A stretch of DNA of 64,000 nucleotides from Nitrospiraceae bacterium (GTDB taxonomy: Bacteria; Nitrospirota; Nitrospiria; Nitrospirales; UBA8639). The translations under genes were made by a program, and so were the position numbers. The stretch lies in assembly GCA_020632595.1 (NCBI GenBank), contig JACKFF010000002.1, forward strand, positions 62,001-126,000, written 5' to 3'. The notes under the pieces were generated by a model, which worked only from the letters and a program-made list of their open reading frames with translations, did no database searches and was not told the DNA's origin. This document shows, piece after piece, positions 26,506 to 36,223 of this stretch (position 1 is its first letter; each line of letters begins with the position of its first letter).

Positions 26506-26706
26506 GACGCCTGCCGGCTGGCCCACCGGAGGGGCGCTCTTATCCGCTGGCGGGCCTTGTTTGAGCTCGGCGAGTTGGTCCGCCCTTCTAGAGTTCGCGT
26601 CCCTCCACTCTCATGAGGCCAGACGGGGCGTCAATGGTTTTGGGTCCTTTTGCCGAAACAAAAGGACCTCGCCTGCCGGGGGGAAACCCAGCAACATGGA
26701 ACATCA
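26506..26706 (-). repeat. Large hairpin repeat A, copy 3
   Basis: Same layout as copy 2: outer arms GACGCC (26506-26511) and GGCGTC (26627-26632), inner GGAGGGGCGC/GCGTCCCTCC with one G-U-type pair, and the second hairpin GGTCCTTTTG (26643-26652), loop CCGAAA, CAAAAGGACC. Relative to copy 2 the second stem differs at paired positions on both sides, so pairing is preserved. Confidence 0.85.
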
Positions 26707-26743
26707 CGCTGTCACCAAAGGAAGGTTTTTACGACGTATGCCC

Positions 26744-27931
26744 TTACTCCTCGTCGAGACTAGGGCGAAAAAGGTACGGTCCATAGACAAGAGCGAATAG
26801 CAGATAGCCGCCGCTCCAGATCATCGCCGACAGGCCAAGCACCAGAGATGTCGAGAGGTCAGTGCCCGGACCATAGATCCGCAGCATCGCACCCAGGTTC
26901 ACCAGACTGTAGATCATGACCGTCATGGGACCTGCATGCCGTGGACGCCCGGTATGGCCCAGGCTGGCGCGGGTCATAATAGCCAGGGTCATCGAGCCCA
27001 CGGCTCCGGTCGTGAGCACGTGCACCGCATCCTCCTGGCGCAATCCAAACCCTAGAATGGCCGCTCCCAGGATAAGCAGCGACATGGCTAGCCACCCATA
27101 ACCCACGTGCAGGATGAGCACCAAGGGTTCACGCCAGGTGATCCAGCCGTACCAGCGCCACAGACGAAAGAGATTCATCAATCCGACTACGACCAGGAGC
27201 CAGCCCGTCACCAGTGCCTGTGGCTGGGCCGTCCAGGCGATAGCGGCGATGGCGGCAAGAAGGATCGACGCACCGTCGAACCGGAAAAAGGAGGGAGGTT
27301 GTTGGGGCATGCCGCCCTCGCTCAGATAATCGAGTGTAAAATTGGGAATGACCCGCCCACCGATCAGCGCTAACAACATAATGATGACCGAGAGCGCCAT
27401 ACGCTGAGGGAGATCCGTCGCCGCGTCGCTTAGAGCGCGGACGTGAAAAAGCAGATTGGCGATGGCATAAAGACTAATCAACACGCCGATCGGCGAACGA
27501 TCCCACGCGTTCCCGATCGCAATTTCCCGCCAGACAATGATGGCCAGGATGATGAGAAAGGCGACGTCAATGATGGCGCAGATAAAGGGTGGAGGCCAGG
27601 GGATGGCGATGACCAGGCGTCCTGCCAGCCACAATGCCCACAGCACCATCAGCGGTAATCCTTTGATCGGAGGACGGTCCGTCCAATTGGGCATGGCGGT
27701 GAAGAGAAAGCCCGCGATTACGGCCGGAAGAAAACCGAAGATCATTTCATGCACATGCCATTCTCGCGGGACATACAGGAAGTTGGTGTTGTCGGCTCCG
27801 GAAAGAATCATGGCCCAGATCGGGAGTGCCACGCCGGCAAAGACGGCCGCACTCAGAAAAAAGGGTCGAAATCCATAGGAAAAAAATGCCAGTTTCTGAA
27901 TGCGGGATTCTTGGTTCGTCGGGTTGCTCAT
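26744..27931 (-). CDS. nnrS: NnrS-family membrane protein
   Basis: 395-aa inner-membrane protein with about 12 hydrophobic segments. The family hallmarks are FFSYGFRPFFLSAA near the N terminus, WHVHEMIFGF, FTAMPNWTDRPP, GGRVIPNFT, and MTRASLGHTGRP. NnrS proteins are heme- and copper-containing membrane proteins linked to the response to nitric oxide. It fits the lifestyle of an organism exposed to reactive nitrogen. The gene ends 38 bases before hairpin repeat copy 3. No NO reductase or nnrR is in the window. Confidence 0.93.
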   Translation of the reverse strand: MSNPTNQESRIQKLAFFSYGFRPFFLSAAVFAGVALPIWAMILSGADNTNFLYVPREWHVHEMIFGFLPAVIAGFLFTAMPNWTDRPPIKGLPLMVLWALWLAGRLVIAIPWPPPFICAIIDVAFLIILAIIVWREIAIGNAWDRSPIGVLISLYAIANLLFHVRALSDAATDLPQRMALSVIIMLLALIGGRVIPNFTLDYLSEGGMPQQPPSFFRFDGASILLAAIAAIAWTAQPQALVTGWLLVVVGLMNLFRLWRWYGWITWREPLVLILHVGYGWLAMSLLILGAAILGFGLRQEDAVHVLTTGAVGSMTLAIMTRASLGHTGRPRHAGPMTVMIYSLVNLGAMLRIYGPGTDLSTSLVLGLSAMIWSGGYLLFALVYGPYLFRPSLDEE

Positions 27932-28085
27932 AGGATCGCGTATTCTGAGGGGTTGCTTGTCATAGGGGTGCGGTCATCATGGGTCGCCAAGTAAATTTGT
28001 AGCTCATTGGATAGTGGTGGAAGTGAGTCGCGTCGGATGACAGTGAGAGACCCTCAAAATGCGAGAATTGTTCAAACGGTGAAAC

Positions 28086-28180
28086 CCTCGCCAGGTATCA
28101 TCCCGAGTGCTTCGGCGAAGGGTCTGTGGCCAGGTTAGGGATGTCACGGCTTAGCCAGATTCTTCGTTGCACTCAGAATG
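28086..28180 (+). repeat. Short dispersed repeat C, copy 1
   Basis: Contains GCCAGGTATCATCCCGAG, TGCTTCGGCGAAGGGTCTGTG and an ending CAGAATGACA; about 75 percent alike by eye to the copy at 28262-28354. Confidence 0.55.
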
Positions 28181-28261
28181 ACAAGATCTCTCGGGACGTT
28201 GGCGTTTTATACCTCGGGCAGTAACCAGATATTGCATGAACACGTCATAACTTAGTACGGC

Positions 28262-28354
28262 CCATACCAGGTGGTCATCCTGAGCGCTTCAGCGAAGGAT
28301 CTGTGTCCAGGTTGACGCTGACACCGCTCAACCGGATTCTTTATTTCATTTGGA
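28262..28354 (+). repeat. Short dispersed repeat C, copy 2
   Basis: GTCATCCTGAGCGCTTCAGC, GAAGGATCTGTGTCCAGG and the end GGAATGACA. This kind of GTCATCCTGAGC-type repeat is common as scattered intergenic elements in many bacterial genomes. Confidence 0.55.
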
Positions 28355-28417
28355 ATGACAACGACTGTTACCTGCAACCTGAGCCAAGCTGTGGTTATCA
28401 TTTGGGATTCCGCTGGA

Positions 28418-30067
28418 CTAGGATGCCGCTCCCAGGACCTTGGTAATCAGGGCCTGCGCTTCTTCCTGAATCTGCTTGAGATGCGAGTCGCCTCGGAAGC
28501 TCTCCGCATATATTTTATAGACATCCTCTGTTCCGGACGGACGGGCGGCAAACCATCCGTTCTCCGTCATGACTTTCAGCCCCCCAATGGCACTGCCGGT
28601 TCCCGGGGCCGAGGTCAGAATTCCGGTAATCTTTTCTCCTGCGAGTTCGGAGGCCTGAATCTGCTCTGGCGCGAGTTTTTTCAGAATGGCCTTTTGCGCG
28701 GGTGTGGCCGGGGCATCGATTCGCTGGTAGACCGGGACGCCCAGTTCCTTGGTGAGATCAAGGTAGAGTTGGCTTGGATCCCGCCCCGTCCGGGCCAACA
28801 TTTCTGCCGCTAGGAGATCAAGGATGATGCCGTCCTTATCGGTCGTCCAGACGGATCCGTCATGACGCAAAAAGGATGCGCCGGCACTTTCTTCTCCACC
28901 AAATCCGACGGACCCGTCAAGCAGCCCGTCCACAAACCATTTGAACCCGACCGGCACTTCAATCAGACGCCGTCCTATCTTGGCGGCTACCCGATCGATC
29001 ATGCTGCTACTGACCACCGTCTTCCCGACTGCAGCATCCTTCCGCCAGCCGGAGCGCTGGGTAAAGAGATACGAAATAGCCACTGCGAGATAGTGGTTGG
29101 GATTCATCAGCCCCGCTGTGCGCGTGACGATTCCATGCCGGTCATGGTCGGTATCGTTGGCAAAGGCGATATCGAAACGGTCTTTTAAGGCAATTAGTCC
29201 GGCCATGGCATAGGGTGAGGAACAATCCATGCGAATCTTCCCATCCCAGTCCAGATTCATGAAGCGAAAGGTCGGATCCACGCCTTCATGCACGACCGTG
29301 ACCGGGAATCCGTACCGCTCGGTAATGGGTCCCCAATAGTCCACGCCTGCTCCGCCGAGCGGATCCACTCCGATGGACAACCTCGCGTTGCGGATCGCCT
29401 CCATGTCGATCACGGCGCCTAGGTCACCTACATAGTTGCCGACATAATCATGTTTGTGCGTGGTCGAGGCCCGGCGCGCGCGCTCATACGGAACGCGTTG
29501 GACCCCGCGCAGGTCATCGGCCAGCAACGCGTTCGCCTGCTTCTCGATCCAGGTGGTCACATCGGCATCAGCCGGTCCGCCATGGGGCGGGTTGTATTTG
29601 AAGCCACCGTCTTCAGGCGGATTGTGCGAGGGCGTGATGACAATCCCATCGGCCAAACCCGTCTTTCGACCACGATTGTAGGTCAGGATGGCATGGGAAA
29701 TAACCGGCGTCGGGGTGTATCCGTTGTCGCGGTCTACCATCACGACCACACCATTGGCGGCGAGTACTTCGAGCGTGCTTGCCAGGGCAGGTTCCGAAAG
29801 CGCGTGAGTATCCATGCCTAAAAACAGAGGGCCGTCAATATGCTGTTGTTGACGATACAGGCAGATGGCTTGGGTGGTGGCCAGGATATGCGCTTCATTG
29901 AAGGACAGCTTCAATGAGGAGCCGCGGTGTCCCGATGTGCCGAAAGCGACCCGTTGCTCCGGCACCGACGGGTCTGGCCGTCCAGTGTAATAGGCGGTGA
30001 CCAGCCGGGGGATGTTGGCGAGCATGGTTGGCTGGGTAGGGTTTCCTGCAAGGGGACTGACCTTCAT
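28418..30067 (-). CDS. pgm: Phosphoglucomutase (alpha-D-glucose-specific)
   Basis: Interconverts glucose 1-phosphate and glucose 6-phosphate, linking glycogen, trehalose and nucleotide-sugar synthesis to glycolysis. 549 aa, close to E. coli Pgm (546). Catalytic serine Ser147 lies in TPSHNPP; the metal-binding loop reads DTDHDR; the sugar-binding GGEESAG motif and the phosphate-binding C-terminal RPSGTEDVYKIYAES are present. It is a lone minus-strand gene between intergenic spaces, probably its own transcript. Confidence 0.95.
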   Translation of the reverse strand: MKVSPLAGNPTQPTMLANIPRLVTAYYTGRPDPSVPEQRVAFGTSGHRGSSLKLSFNEAHILATTQAICLYRQQQHIDGPLFLGMDTHALSEPALASTLEVLAANGVVVMVDRDNGYTPTPVISHAILTYNRGRKTGLADGIVITPSHNPPEDGGFKYNPPHGGPADADVTTWIEKQANALLADDLRGVQRVPYERARRASTTHKHDYVGNYVGDLGAVIDMEAIRNARLSIGVDPLGGAGVDYWGPITERYGFPVTVVHEGVDPTFRFMNLDWDGKIRMDCSSPYAMAGLIALKDRFDIAFANDTDHDRHGIVTRTAGLMNPNHYLAVAISYLFTQRSGWRKDAAVGKTVVSSSMIDRVAAKIGRRLIEVPVGFKWFVDGLLDGSVGFGGEESAGASFLRHDGSVWTTDKDGIILDLLAAEMLARTGRDPSQLYLDLTKELGVPVYQRIDAPATPAQKAILKKLAPEQIQASELAGEKITGILTSAPGTGSAIGGLKVMTENGWFAARPSGTEDVYKIYAESFRGDSHLKQIQEEAQALITKVLGAAS

Positions 30068-31127
30068 GGTGATCGCTCCGCGTTCAGTAATGGATGTATG
30101 TGCTATCTCCTGCTTTCAGTGAGAGGAGGCATACCTTACCGAGATTCATCGGAGGATTCAAAGCCTTCATTCTTTCTCATGCCGACCTGCGGTGTCCCGG
30201 AATCGGATGAAGACTTCGACTCCGTTTTGGATGTGTTCTGTATGCCATGAATCCTCAACGAAGGCATGGAAATATCAGAAGTCATGGCCGTCTTATCAAC
30301 ATCTTTAAAGAAATTCTGTGGATAAGAAAATCATTGACAGCGTATTCTTTTTCACGGACATCAATGGGCATCGGTATGAAGGCACATGTCAAGAAAAAAA
30401 TACTTTTTCTACCTTTACTCCTACGCCAAAAAACCTACACCACTTCCTGTGGGGGCATAAAAAAATCTTTATACAATGCTTAAAACAGAGGCAATCTGCT
30501 CATTTCCTTTTTATTCCTTAGAAAATCACGCGAGGCACGACAGTATTCACCAGGTTATTCACAAAATTTGGGGATGAAATTTTTTTCTCATGGTCTGCAT
30601 TTTGCCTGCCCCAAATATCAAAGGTTTTTGTGTGATGACTGCCATTCGCGAGGAGCCCAATGGATGATGGTGCAAATCATCTCAAAAACAATTCCCACCC
30701 TTGTTCGTCTCCAACTTTTGCACCAATCCTTAGTACATTCGATAGAAGATAATTGTTGATGTGCTCCAGTTCTGATCATACCTAACATGACAAGTTGGCC
30801 ACGGCCTTGCCTGGTGGGAGTGGTCTTCAAATGTGCGATTGTCCCATTGAAGGGTTTACCCTGCACGGGTCACGCCTCATTTCTATGAAGAGCTATGCCA
30901 CAACGATTTACACCATGCCTGTTTACACAATGCACCTCATTGATAGAATAAGCCGTGCCTCGCAATTATTCCTCCGCCCTTTCCTGCTTGCTCGACGCAC
31001 GGCGTTTCACCGTTTTTTTCCTGCAAACCCGCCGCCAATGCCGTGCCGGAGGTGGGCGTGCCATTGTTGATGAGAATACATTTGAGCCTTTATCACAGAT
31101 GTTTCCGCTATTGGAGAATCAGCCCCC
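30068..31127. other. Long intergenic region, no supported gene
   Basis: About 1.06 kb between divergent pgm and the symporter. Frames of up to about 90 codons occur on both strands but none has a family match or good ribosome binding site. The part near 30300-30560 is AT-rich. It presumably carries both promoters. Confidence 0.35.
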
Positions 31128-32489
31128 ATGGACTCCTTTGAATCCTTCATAGCGACCGTAGCCGGATGGGTGTGGGGCCCGCCCATGTTGCTTCTGTTGA
31201 TCGGCACCGGGTTGTATCTGACCATTTTGCTGAAGGGCTTGCAGTTTCGTGTCCTCCCGCATGCTCTGAAGCTAATTTTTCACAAAGAACCGGGTGGCAA
31301 GGGAGACATCAGCCATTTCGCCGCGCTCATGACGGCCTTATCAGCCACGGTGGGTATCGGGAATATTGTGGGCGTGGCAGCGGCGATCACGCTCGGCGGA
31401 CCCGGAGCCGTCTTCTGGATGTGGATGACCGGCCTGGTGGGCATGGCCACCAAGTATGGCGAAGCCGTGCTGGCAGTGAAATATCGTGAGCAGGGGGAAT
31501 ACGGGATGCGTGGCGGGCCCATGTATTATCTAGCTAAGGGTGCCGGGCTGCCCTGGTTAGGCTGGCTCTTTGCCTTGTTCACGGCCTGTGCGGCGTTTGG
31601 CATCGGCAACATGACGCAGGCTAATGCCGTGGCCGGCATTCTCGAGTCGACCTTTCAGGTCCAACCCTGGATCACCGGCGTGGTGTTAATGGGAATGACC
31701 GGGCTGGTGATATTAGGCGGTATTACATCCATTGGCCGGTTTACCTCGGTGCTGGTGCCATTCATGATCGTGGGGTATGTTACGTCAGCCCTGGTCGTCC
31801 TAGCCCTGCATGTGACGGAGATCCCACAAGCCTTGGCCAGTATCGTTTATCACGCGTGGAACCCGATTGCGGCAGGAGGCGGGTTTGCCGGTGCTACGAT
31901 GGCCGCCGCCATGCGCTATGGGTTGGCGAGAGGCGTGTTTTCGAATGAATCGGGTTTGGGCTCCGCGCCCATTGCCGCCGCTGCTGCCCGGACAGACGAT
32001 CCGGTCCGGCAGGCCCTGGTCAGTATGACGCAGACCTTTATCGATACCCTGGTTGTCTGCAGTATGACGGCGTTGGTCATTCTGACTGCGACTCCATGGA
32101 CACAAGGCATCGATGCGGCTCAACTCACCAGCGCCAGTTTCGGTGAAACTCTGGGCCACACGGGAGAACTCGTTGTCACTCTTTCCATCACCCTATTTGC
32201 CTATTCGACCTTGATCGGGTGGAATTATTATGGGGAGAAAGCCATTGAGTATCTGATGGGGCCAGGGGTGATTGTGATTTACCGGGTGATCTTTGTGGCG
32301 GTGGTGCTGCTCGGCGCCACGTCCAGGTTGGAAGTGGTTTGGAATGTCTCTGATGTCATGAATGGCCTGATGGCCATTCCGAATCTCATCGGATTACTAC
32401 TTTTGGCAAAGATTATTAAACAGGAAACGGGACGCTATTTTAACCACCGGCCGGTTCTGAAACGAATCCCGGCAACAAAGAGCGATTAA
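31128..32489 (+). CDS. Sodium:alanine symporter family (AGCS) transporter
   Basis: 453-aa inner-membrane transporter of the alanine or glycine:cation symporter family, with about 10-11 hydrophobic helices. Family blocks are present: GIGNIVGVAAAITLGGPGA near residue 75, GGPMYYLAKG, NAVAGIL, and GLARGVFSNESGLGSAPIA. It imports an amino acid, probably alanine or glycine, with sodium. A monocistronic layout is likely, since flanking genes are on other strands. Specificity is not decided by sequence. Confidence 0.92.
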   Translation: MDSFESFIATVAGWVWGPPMLLLLIGTGLYLTILLKGLQFRVLPHALKLIFHKEPGGKGDISHFAALMTALSATVGIGNIVGVAAAITLGGPGAVFWMWMTGLVGMATKYGEAVLAVKYREQGEYGMRGGPMYYLAKGAGLPWLGWLFALFTACAAFGIGNMTQANAVAGILESTFQVQPWITGVVLMGMTGLVILGGITSIGRFTSVLVPFMIVGYVTSALVVLALHVTEIPQALASIVYHAWNPIAAGGGFAGATMAAAMRYGLARGVFSNESGLGSAPIAAAAARTDDPVRQALVSMTQTFIDTLVVCSMTALVILTATPWTQGIDAAQLTSASFGETLGHTGELVVTLSITLFAYSTLIGWNYYGEKAIEYLMGPGVIVIYRVIFVAVVLLGATSRLEVVWNVSDVMNGLMAIPNLIGLLLLAKIIKQETGRYFNHRPVLKRIPATKSD

Positions 32490-32572
32490 GAGCGACTTTT
32501 CGATTTCAACCTCCCACGCGATTCCCGGCAGTGCCTATCGGGTATCCATCTCTCGACGTTCCTTCCAAACCT

Positions 32573-32893
32573 TTAGGAGCCCGCAATCCATCCCCCAAGC
32601 TTGAGTAAGGCATAGGGGGCGAGGTAAAAGGCCAATACCGATACCACCACGCCTGTCACGGCCCCGGACAATCCTTTCACCAACACTCCAGCCAAGGGCA
32701 ACAAAAACACGATCAGGATCATGGCAAGTGCGATCCCTTTGTGGCGTTCATAGAAAGCGGTGCGTCGATCACGCTTGAGGGAATCGGAAAATGAAAGATG
32801 GGGAGTCAGAGCCATTGCGCCAGTATAAAACAAACGTGGACCCATTGGGCTAGTTTTCTTTTCATGTTTGCAGAGAATTTTTTCTTTATCCAA
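32573..32893 (-). CDS. Small membrane protein of unknown function
   Basis: 106 aa, with two hydrophobic segments in the second half (GIALAMILIVFLLPLAGVLV and VVSVLAFYLAPYALL). TTG 32893 is chosen because AGGAG lies eight bases upstream; in-frame ATGs at 32842 and 32815 lack such a site. It lies 77 bases downstream of fdhF on the same strand, so it may be part of that operon. No family recognised. Confidence 0.6.
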   Translation of the reverse strand: MDKEKILCKHEKKTSPMGPRLFYTGAMALTPHLSFSDSLKRDRRTAFYERHKGIALAMILIVFLLPLAGVLVKGLSGAVTGVVVSVLAFYLAPYALLKLGGWIAGS

Positions 32894-32970
32894 GAGGGAA
32901 GCTCCTGGAGGGGAGAGGCTGTTGTTTTCATGGTGGCGGTAAGGGAAGGATAAGAAGAAATAAATCCCGA

Positions 32971-35331
32971 CTATTCATTGGGAGCCTGACCAGTATGAGT
33001 GGTGGGGTGGATGGTGACGACGATGGATTTGGATGTCGGCGTGTTGCTTTTGTCTGCCACGCTGTCGATGGGGATGAGCACGTTGGCTTCCGGGAAATAG
33101 GTCGCCGTGCAGGTGCGGGGAATAGGGTAGGGAACCACGACAAATTGTGGTGCCGTTCGCGTCCGGCCTTTGTGGTGGCTGATGATGTCCACCAGGTCTC
33201 CTTTCGCTAAGTGACGCTCTTCCATATCACGCTCATTCATGAACACCACCCGTCGTCCGGATTTGATGCCCCGGTACCGATCATCCAATCCATAGATGGT
33301 GGTGTTGTATTGGTCGTGACTGCGAATGGTCATCATGAGCAATTGATCCGGTGCCAGGCGAATGTCCGGAATCGGGTGGACGGTGAACCGTGCTTTTCCC
33401 GACGGAGTGGGAAATTGCCGGGCATCCCGGATCGGATTGGCGAGATAGAAGCCGCCCGGTTTGTTGACGCGTGCTGTGTAGTTATCGTGCCCGGGGACGA
33501 CCTGGCTGATGAGATGACGAATCTCGTCGTAATCGTGAATAAGCAGGTCCCAGTTGATGTGGTTCCCCGGCCCTTCTTTATTTGCGAAGGTGGCCTTTGC
33601 GAGGCTGGCGATAATATCGACTTCACTTTTGAGCAACTCGGATACCGGCTCGAGTCGTCCCTGTGAGGTCTGGACCACCCCCATGGTGTTTTCCGTGGTG
33701 ACATATTGAGGGATATCATCTTGAAGATCCTTGTCGGTGCGTCCAAGCGCGGGCAGGATCAGGGCCTCGGTTCCGGTGACTAGATGGGCCCGGTTGAGTT
33801 TGGTGGAGATGTGGACGGTGAGCCGGCAGCGGGAAAGCGCCTGCGCGGTATAGGCTGTATCCGGCGTGGCCGAGAGAAAATTGCCGCCGAGGGCGATGAA
33901 GACCTTGGCCTTTCCTGCATGCATGGCCTTGATGGCTCGCACCGCGTCGTGACCTCTTTTGGTGGGGGGCTGAAAATGGCAGACCTTTTCGAGTCGATCC
34001 AAAAATTCCGGAGTGGGGTTTTCGGTGATGCCCATGGTGCGATCCCCCTGCACATTGCTATGCCCACGGACGGGGCAGGGGCCAGCGCCTGGTTTTCCGA
34101 TGTTGCCGCGCAACAGGAGGAAGTTGATAATTTCCTGCATGTTGGCGACCGCGTTTTTATGTTGGGTCATGCCCATGGCCCAGGTACAGATAATACTCCT
34201 GGCTTGTTCAGCGATATCCGCAGCCTTTTGAATGTCTTCGCGTGGAATCCCGCTGCCTTCCTCAATTTTTTCCCAGGGTATGTTCCGTGTGATGGTGGCG
34301 AAGTTGTCGAATCCTTCGGTGTATTCCTGTATGAACGGCAGGTCGAGAATGGTGCCCGGATTCTTTTCCTCCCGCATGAGCAGTTCCTTCATGATGCCCT
34401 TGAGCAGGGCGACGTCGCCGTTGATTTTGATTGGGAGAAACAACGTGGCGATTGGCGTTCCCTTACCCAGCCAGCGGGTGACTTCCTGGGGATGAATGAA
34501 CCGGGTGGTCCCGGCTTCGGGAAGTGGATTGATGCTGACAATCTGACATCCTCGCCGGGCGGCCTGCTGAAGAGTGGCGAGCATACGCGGATGGTTGGTG
34601 CCCGGATTTTGTCCCAGGATGAAGATGGCGTCGGCCTTGTCGAAATCGTCGAGCGTGACAGTGGCTTTGCCGATGCCGATGACTTCTTTTAACGCCACGC
34701 TGCTGGACTCGTGGCACATGTTGGAGGAATCGGGCAGGTTGTTGGTGCCATAAAGCCGCGCGAAAAGTTGATAGAGGAAGGCGGCTTCGTTGCTGGTGCG
34801 CCCGGATGTGTAGAAGATGGCTTCGTTGGGATCGTCGAGGTCATTGAGGTGCCCGGCGATGGTGTCAAATGCCGTGGCCCAGGAGACGGGATGATAATGC
34901 GTATCCTCGCTCCGCTTGATCATCGGACGGATGAGGCGTCCTTGCTGTCCGAGCCAGTAATCCGATTGTCTGCCCAGTTGCTCCAGAGAAAATCGTTGGA
35001 AAAATTCTTTCGTGATGACGTTGGTGGTGGCTTCATGGGCGACAGCTTTGACGCCGTTTTCACAAAACTCAGTGATAGCCCGCGTGCCATCGGGATCAGG
35101 CCAGCCACACCCTGGGCAATCAAACCCTTGCTTTTGATTGACCGTGAGAAGGGCCTGGCCACCTCGCAGAATGCCGGGTTCGTGCGTGGTGTGTTTGAGG
35201 GACGTGAGAATGGCGGGAATGCCACCGGCGCTCCTGGAGGGCGCGTCAAGTTGAAGGTCGTGAGAATCTTCGATCGGGATTTCCCACGTCGGGATTGAAG
35301 GGGCTTCCGGTATGTCGCGTTGTTCGTCCAC
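32971..35331 (-). CDS. FdhF/YdeP-family molybdopterin oxidoreductase
   Basis: 786-aa molybdenum-cofactor enzyme of the FdhF/YdeP type (formate dehydrogenase-like alpha subunit). N-terminal GFDCPGCGWPDP (Cys72, Cys75) and ITEFCENG (Cys90) form the family's cysteine set. The likely molybdenum-ligand Cys206 lies in SSNMCHESS, where selenocysteine or cysteine occurs in true formate dehydrogenases. The C-terminal third holds the molydopterin dinucleotide-binding domain (MTIRSHDQYNTTIYG). GTG 35331 follows AGGAG by five bases. It overlaps the fdhD 3' end by 86 bases, so the two are cotranscribed. No NADH- or quinone-linked subunit or iron-sulfur subunit is adjacent. Formate as substrate is inferred from FdhD only. 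Confidence 0.9.
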   Translation of the reverse strand: MDEQRDIPEAPSIPTWEIPIEDSHDLQLDAPSRSAGGIPAILTSLKHTTHEPGILRGGQALLTVNQKQGFDCPGCGWPDPDGTRAITEFCENGVKAVAHEATTNVITKEFFQRFSLEQLGRQSDYWLGQQGRLIRPMIKRSEDTHYHPVSWATAFDTIAGHLNDLDDPNEAIFYTSGRTSNEAAFLYQLFARLYGTNNLPDSSNMCHESSSVALKEVIGIGKATVTLDDFDKADAIFILGQNPGTNHPRMLATLQQAARRGCQIVSINPLPEAGTTRFIHPQEVTRWLGKGTPIATLFLPIKINGDVALLKGIMKELLMREEKNPGTILDLPFIQEYTEGFDNFATITRNIPWEKIEEGSGIPREDIQKAADIAEQARSIICTWAMGMTQHKNAVANMQEIINFLLLRGNIGKPGAGPCPVRGHSNVQGDRTMGITENPTPEFLDRLEKVCHFQPPTKRGHDAVRAIKAMHAGKAKVFIALGGNFLSATPDTAYTAQALSRCRLTVHISTKLNRAHLVTGTEALILPALGRTDKDLQDDIPQYVTTENTMGVVQTSQGRLEPVSELLKSEVDIIASLAKATFANKEGPGNHINWDLLIHDYDEIRHLISQVVPGHDNYTARVNKPGGFYLANPIRDARQFPTPSGKARFTVHPIPDIRLAPDQLLMMTIRSHDQYNTTIYGLDDRYRGIKSGRRVVFMNERDMEERHLAKGDLVDIISHHKGRTRTAPQFVVVPYPIPRTCTATYFPEANVLIPIDSVADKSNTPTSKSIVVTIHPTTHTGQAPNE

Positions 35332-36223
35332 CTGTCTCCTCTAGTTTTTGAGCCTGGTGAGCTTGAATTCGTCCGGAGTCGTGATAGACCGTCATGCGTT
35401 GATGGTCTAAAAACCCCACCAGGGTCATGTTGAATTCTTCTGCCATCTGCACCGCGAGTGTGGAGGGTGCGCCCACGGCGGCAACAAACGGGATGCCGCC
35501 CATGGAGGATTTCTGCATGAGTTCGAAGCTGGCCCGACCGCTGACCAGCACCACATGGTGATGCAGGGGAAGCTGATTATTGATCAGGGCCCACCCCAGG
35601 ACTTTATCCAACGCATTGTGCCGTCCGACATCTTCCCGCACACAGAGCAGAGTGCCTTTCTCATCGAACAGTCCTGAGGCATGACATCCTCCGGTTTTCT
35701 GAAAGAGTTGTTGCTCGGCGGCCATGCGTTCCGTCAGACCGAATAACATGTCCAGGGTGACGGAAGGGGAGGAGAGATGTTTAATGGTTCGGCCAAATGG
35801 ATTGTTGATTTTGAGAGCCTCGATGGAAGTTTTGCCGCAGATCCCGCAACTGGAGGTGGTATAAAAATTCCGGTCCATCGTGGCGGTTGTCACCGACACG
35901 TGAGAATGCAGCTTCACTCGCACAATATTGTGAAAATTGTGCCCCTCCACGATTGGTCCACAGGGGCGAATCTGTTTGATATCGTCCCATCCGGCGACAA
36001 TCCCTTCGGTAAACAGAAATCCCGCGGCCAGTTCCATATCCTGTCCGGGAGTCCGCATGGTGATCGAAACACTTTTCCGTTGGGGCTGGCCGTTGGCCCA
36101 ATACTCCAGTCGAATTTCAAGTGGTTCTTCGATCGCCAACTGATCTGGTCTGGTGTGCGCAAATGGGCAGGCGGAATCGGGGGAAAAGAGCGTGTGCTGA
36201 GTCGAATAGAGTTTGGTTGCCAT
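35246..36223 (-). CDS. fdhD: Formate dehydrogenase accessory sulfurtransferase FdhD
   Basis: Transfers sulfur to the molybdenum cofactor so that formate dehydrogenase-type enzymes become active. 325 aa, somewhat longer than usual because of a 40-residue basic, Arg/Pro-rich C-terminal tail that is encoded by the 86-base overlap with fdhF. The conserved CxxC is at Cys126 and Cys129 (TTSSCGICGKTS); GGCHASGLF, REDVGRHNALDKV and SGRASFELMQK are also family signatures. It is upstream of fdhF on the same strand, consistent with its job as maturation factor for that enzyme. Confidence 0.95.
   Translation of the reverse strand: MATKLYSTQHTLFSPDSACPFAHTRPDQLAIEEPLEIRLEYWANGQPQRKSVSITMRTPGQDMELAAGFLFTEGIVAGWDDIKQIRPCGPIVEGHNFHNIVRVKLHSHVSVTTATMDRNFYTTSSCGICGKTSIEALKINNPFGRTIKHLSSPSVTLDMLFGLTERMAAEQQLFQKTGGCHASGLFDEKGTLLCVREDVGRHNALDKVLGWALINNQLPLHHHVVLVSGRASFELMQKSSMGGIPFVAAVGAPSTLAVQMAEEFNMTLVGFLDHQRMTVYHDSGRIQAHQAQKLEETGGRTTRHTGSPFNPDVGNPDRRFSRPST

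Larger units (their letters stand above)
27932..28417. other. Intergenic with two copies of a short dispersed repeat
   Basis: No gene. Contains the pair of short repeats listed separately, between nnrS and pgm. Confidence 0.45.

Noticed and set aside
22375..26706. Identification of the hairpin repeats as integron attC sites
   Set aside because: The layout is similar, but neither the RYYYAAC nor GTTRRRY core nor an integron integrase is visible in the window; recorded as cassette-like only.
33784..34692. A 302-codon plus-strand frame
   Set aside because: Antisense to the molybdoenzyme gene, which has full family signatures.
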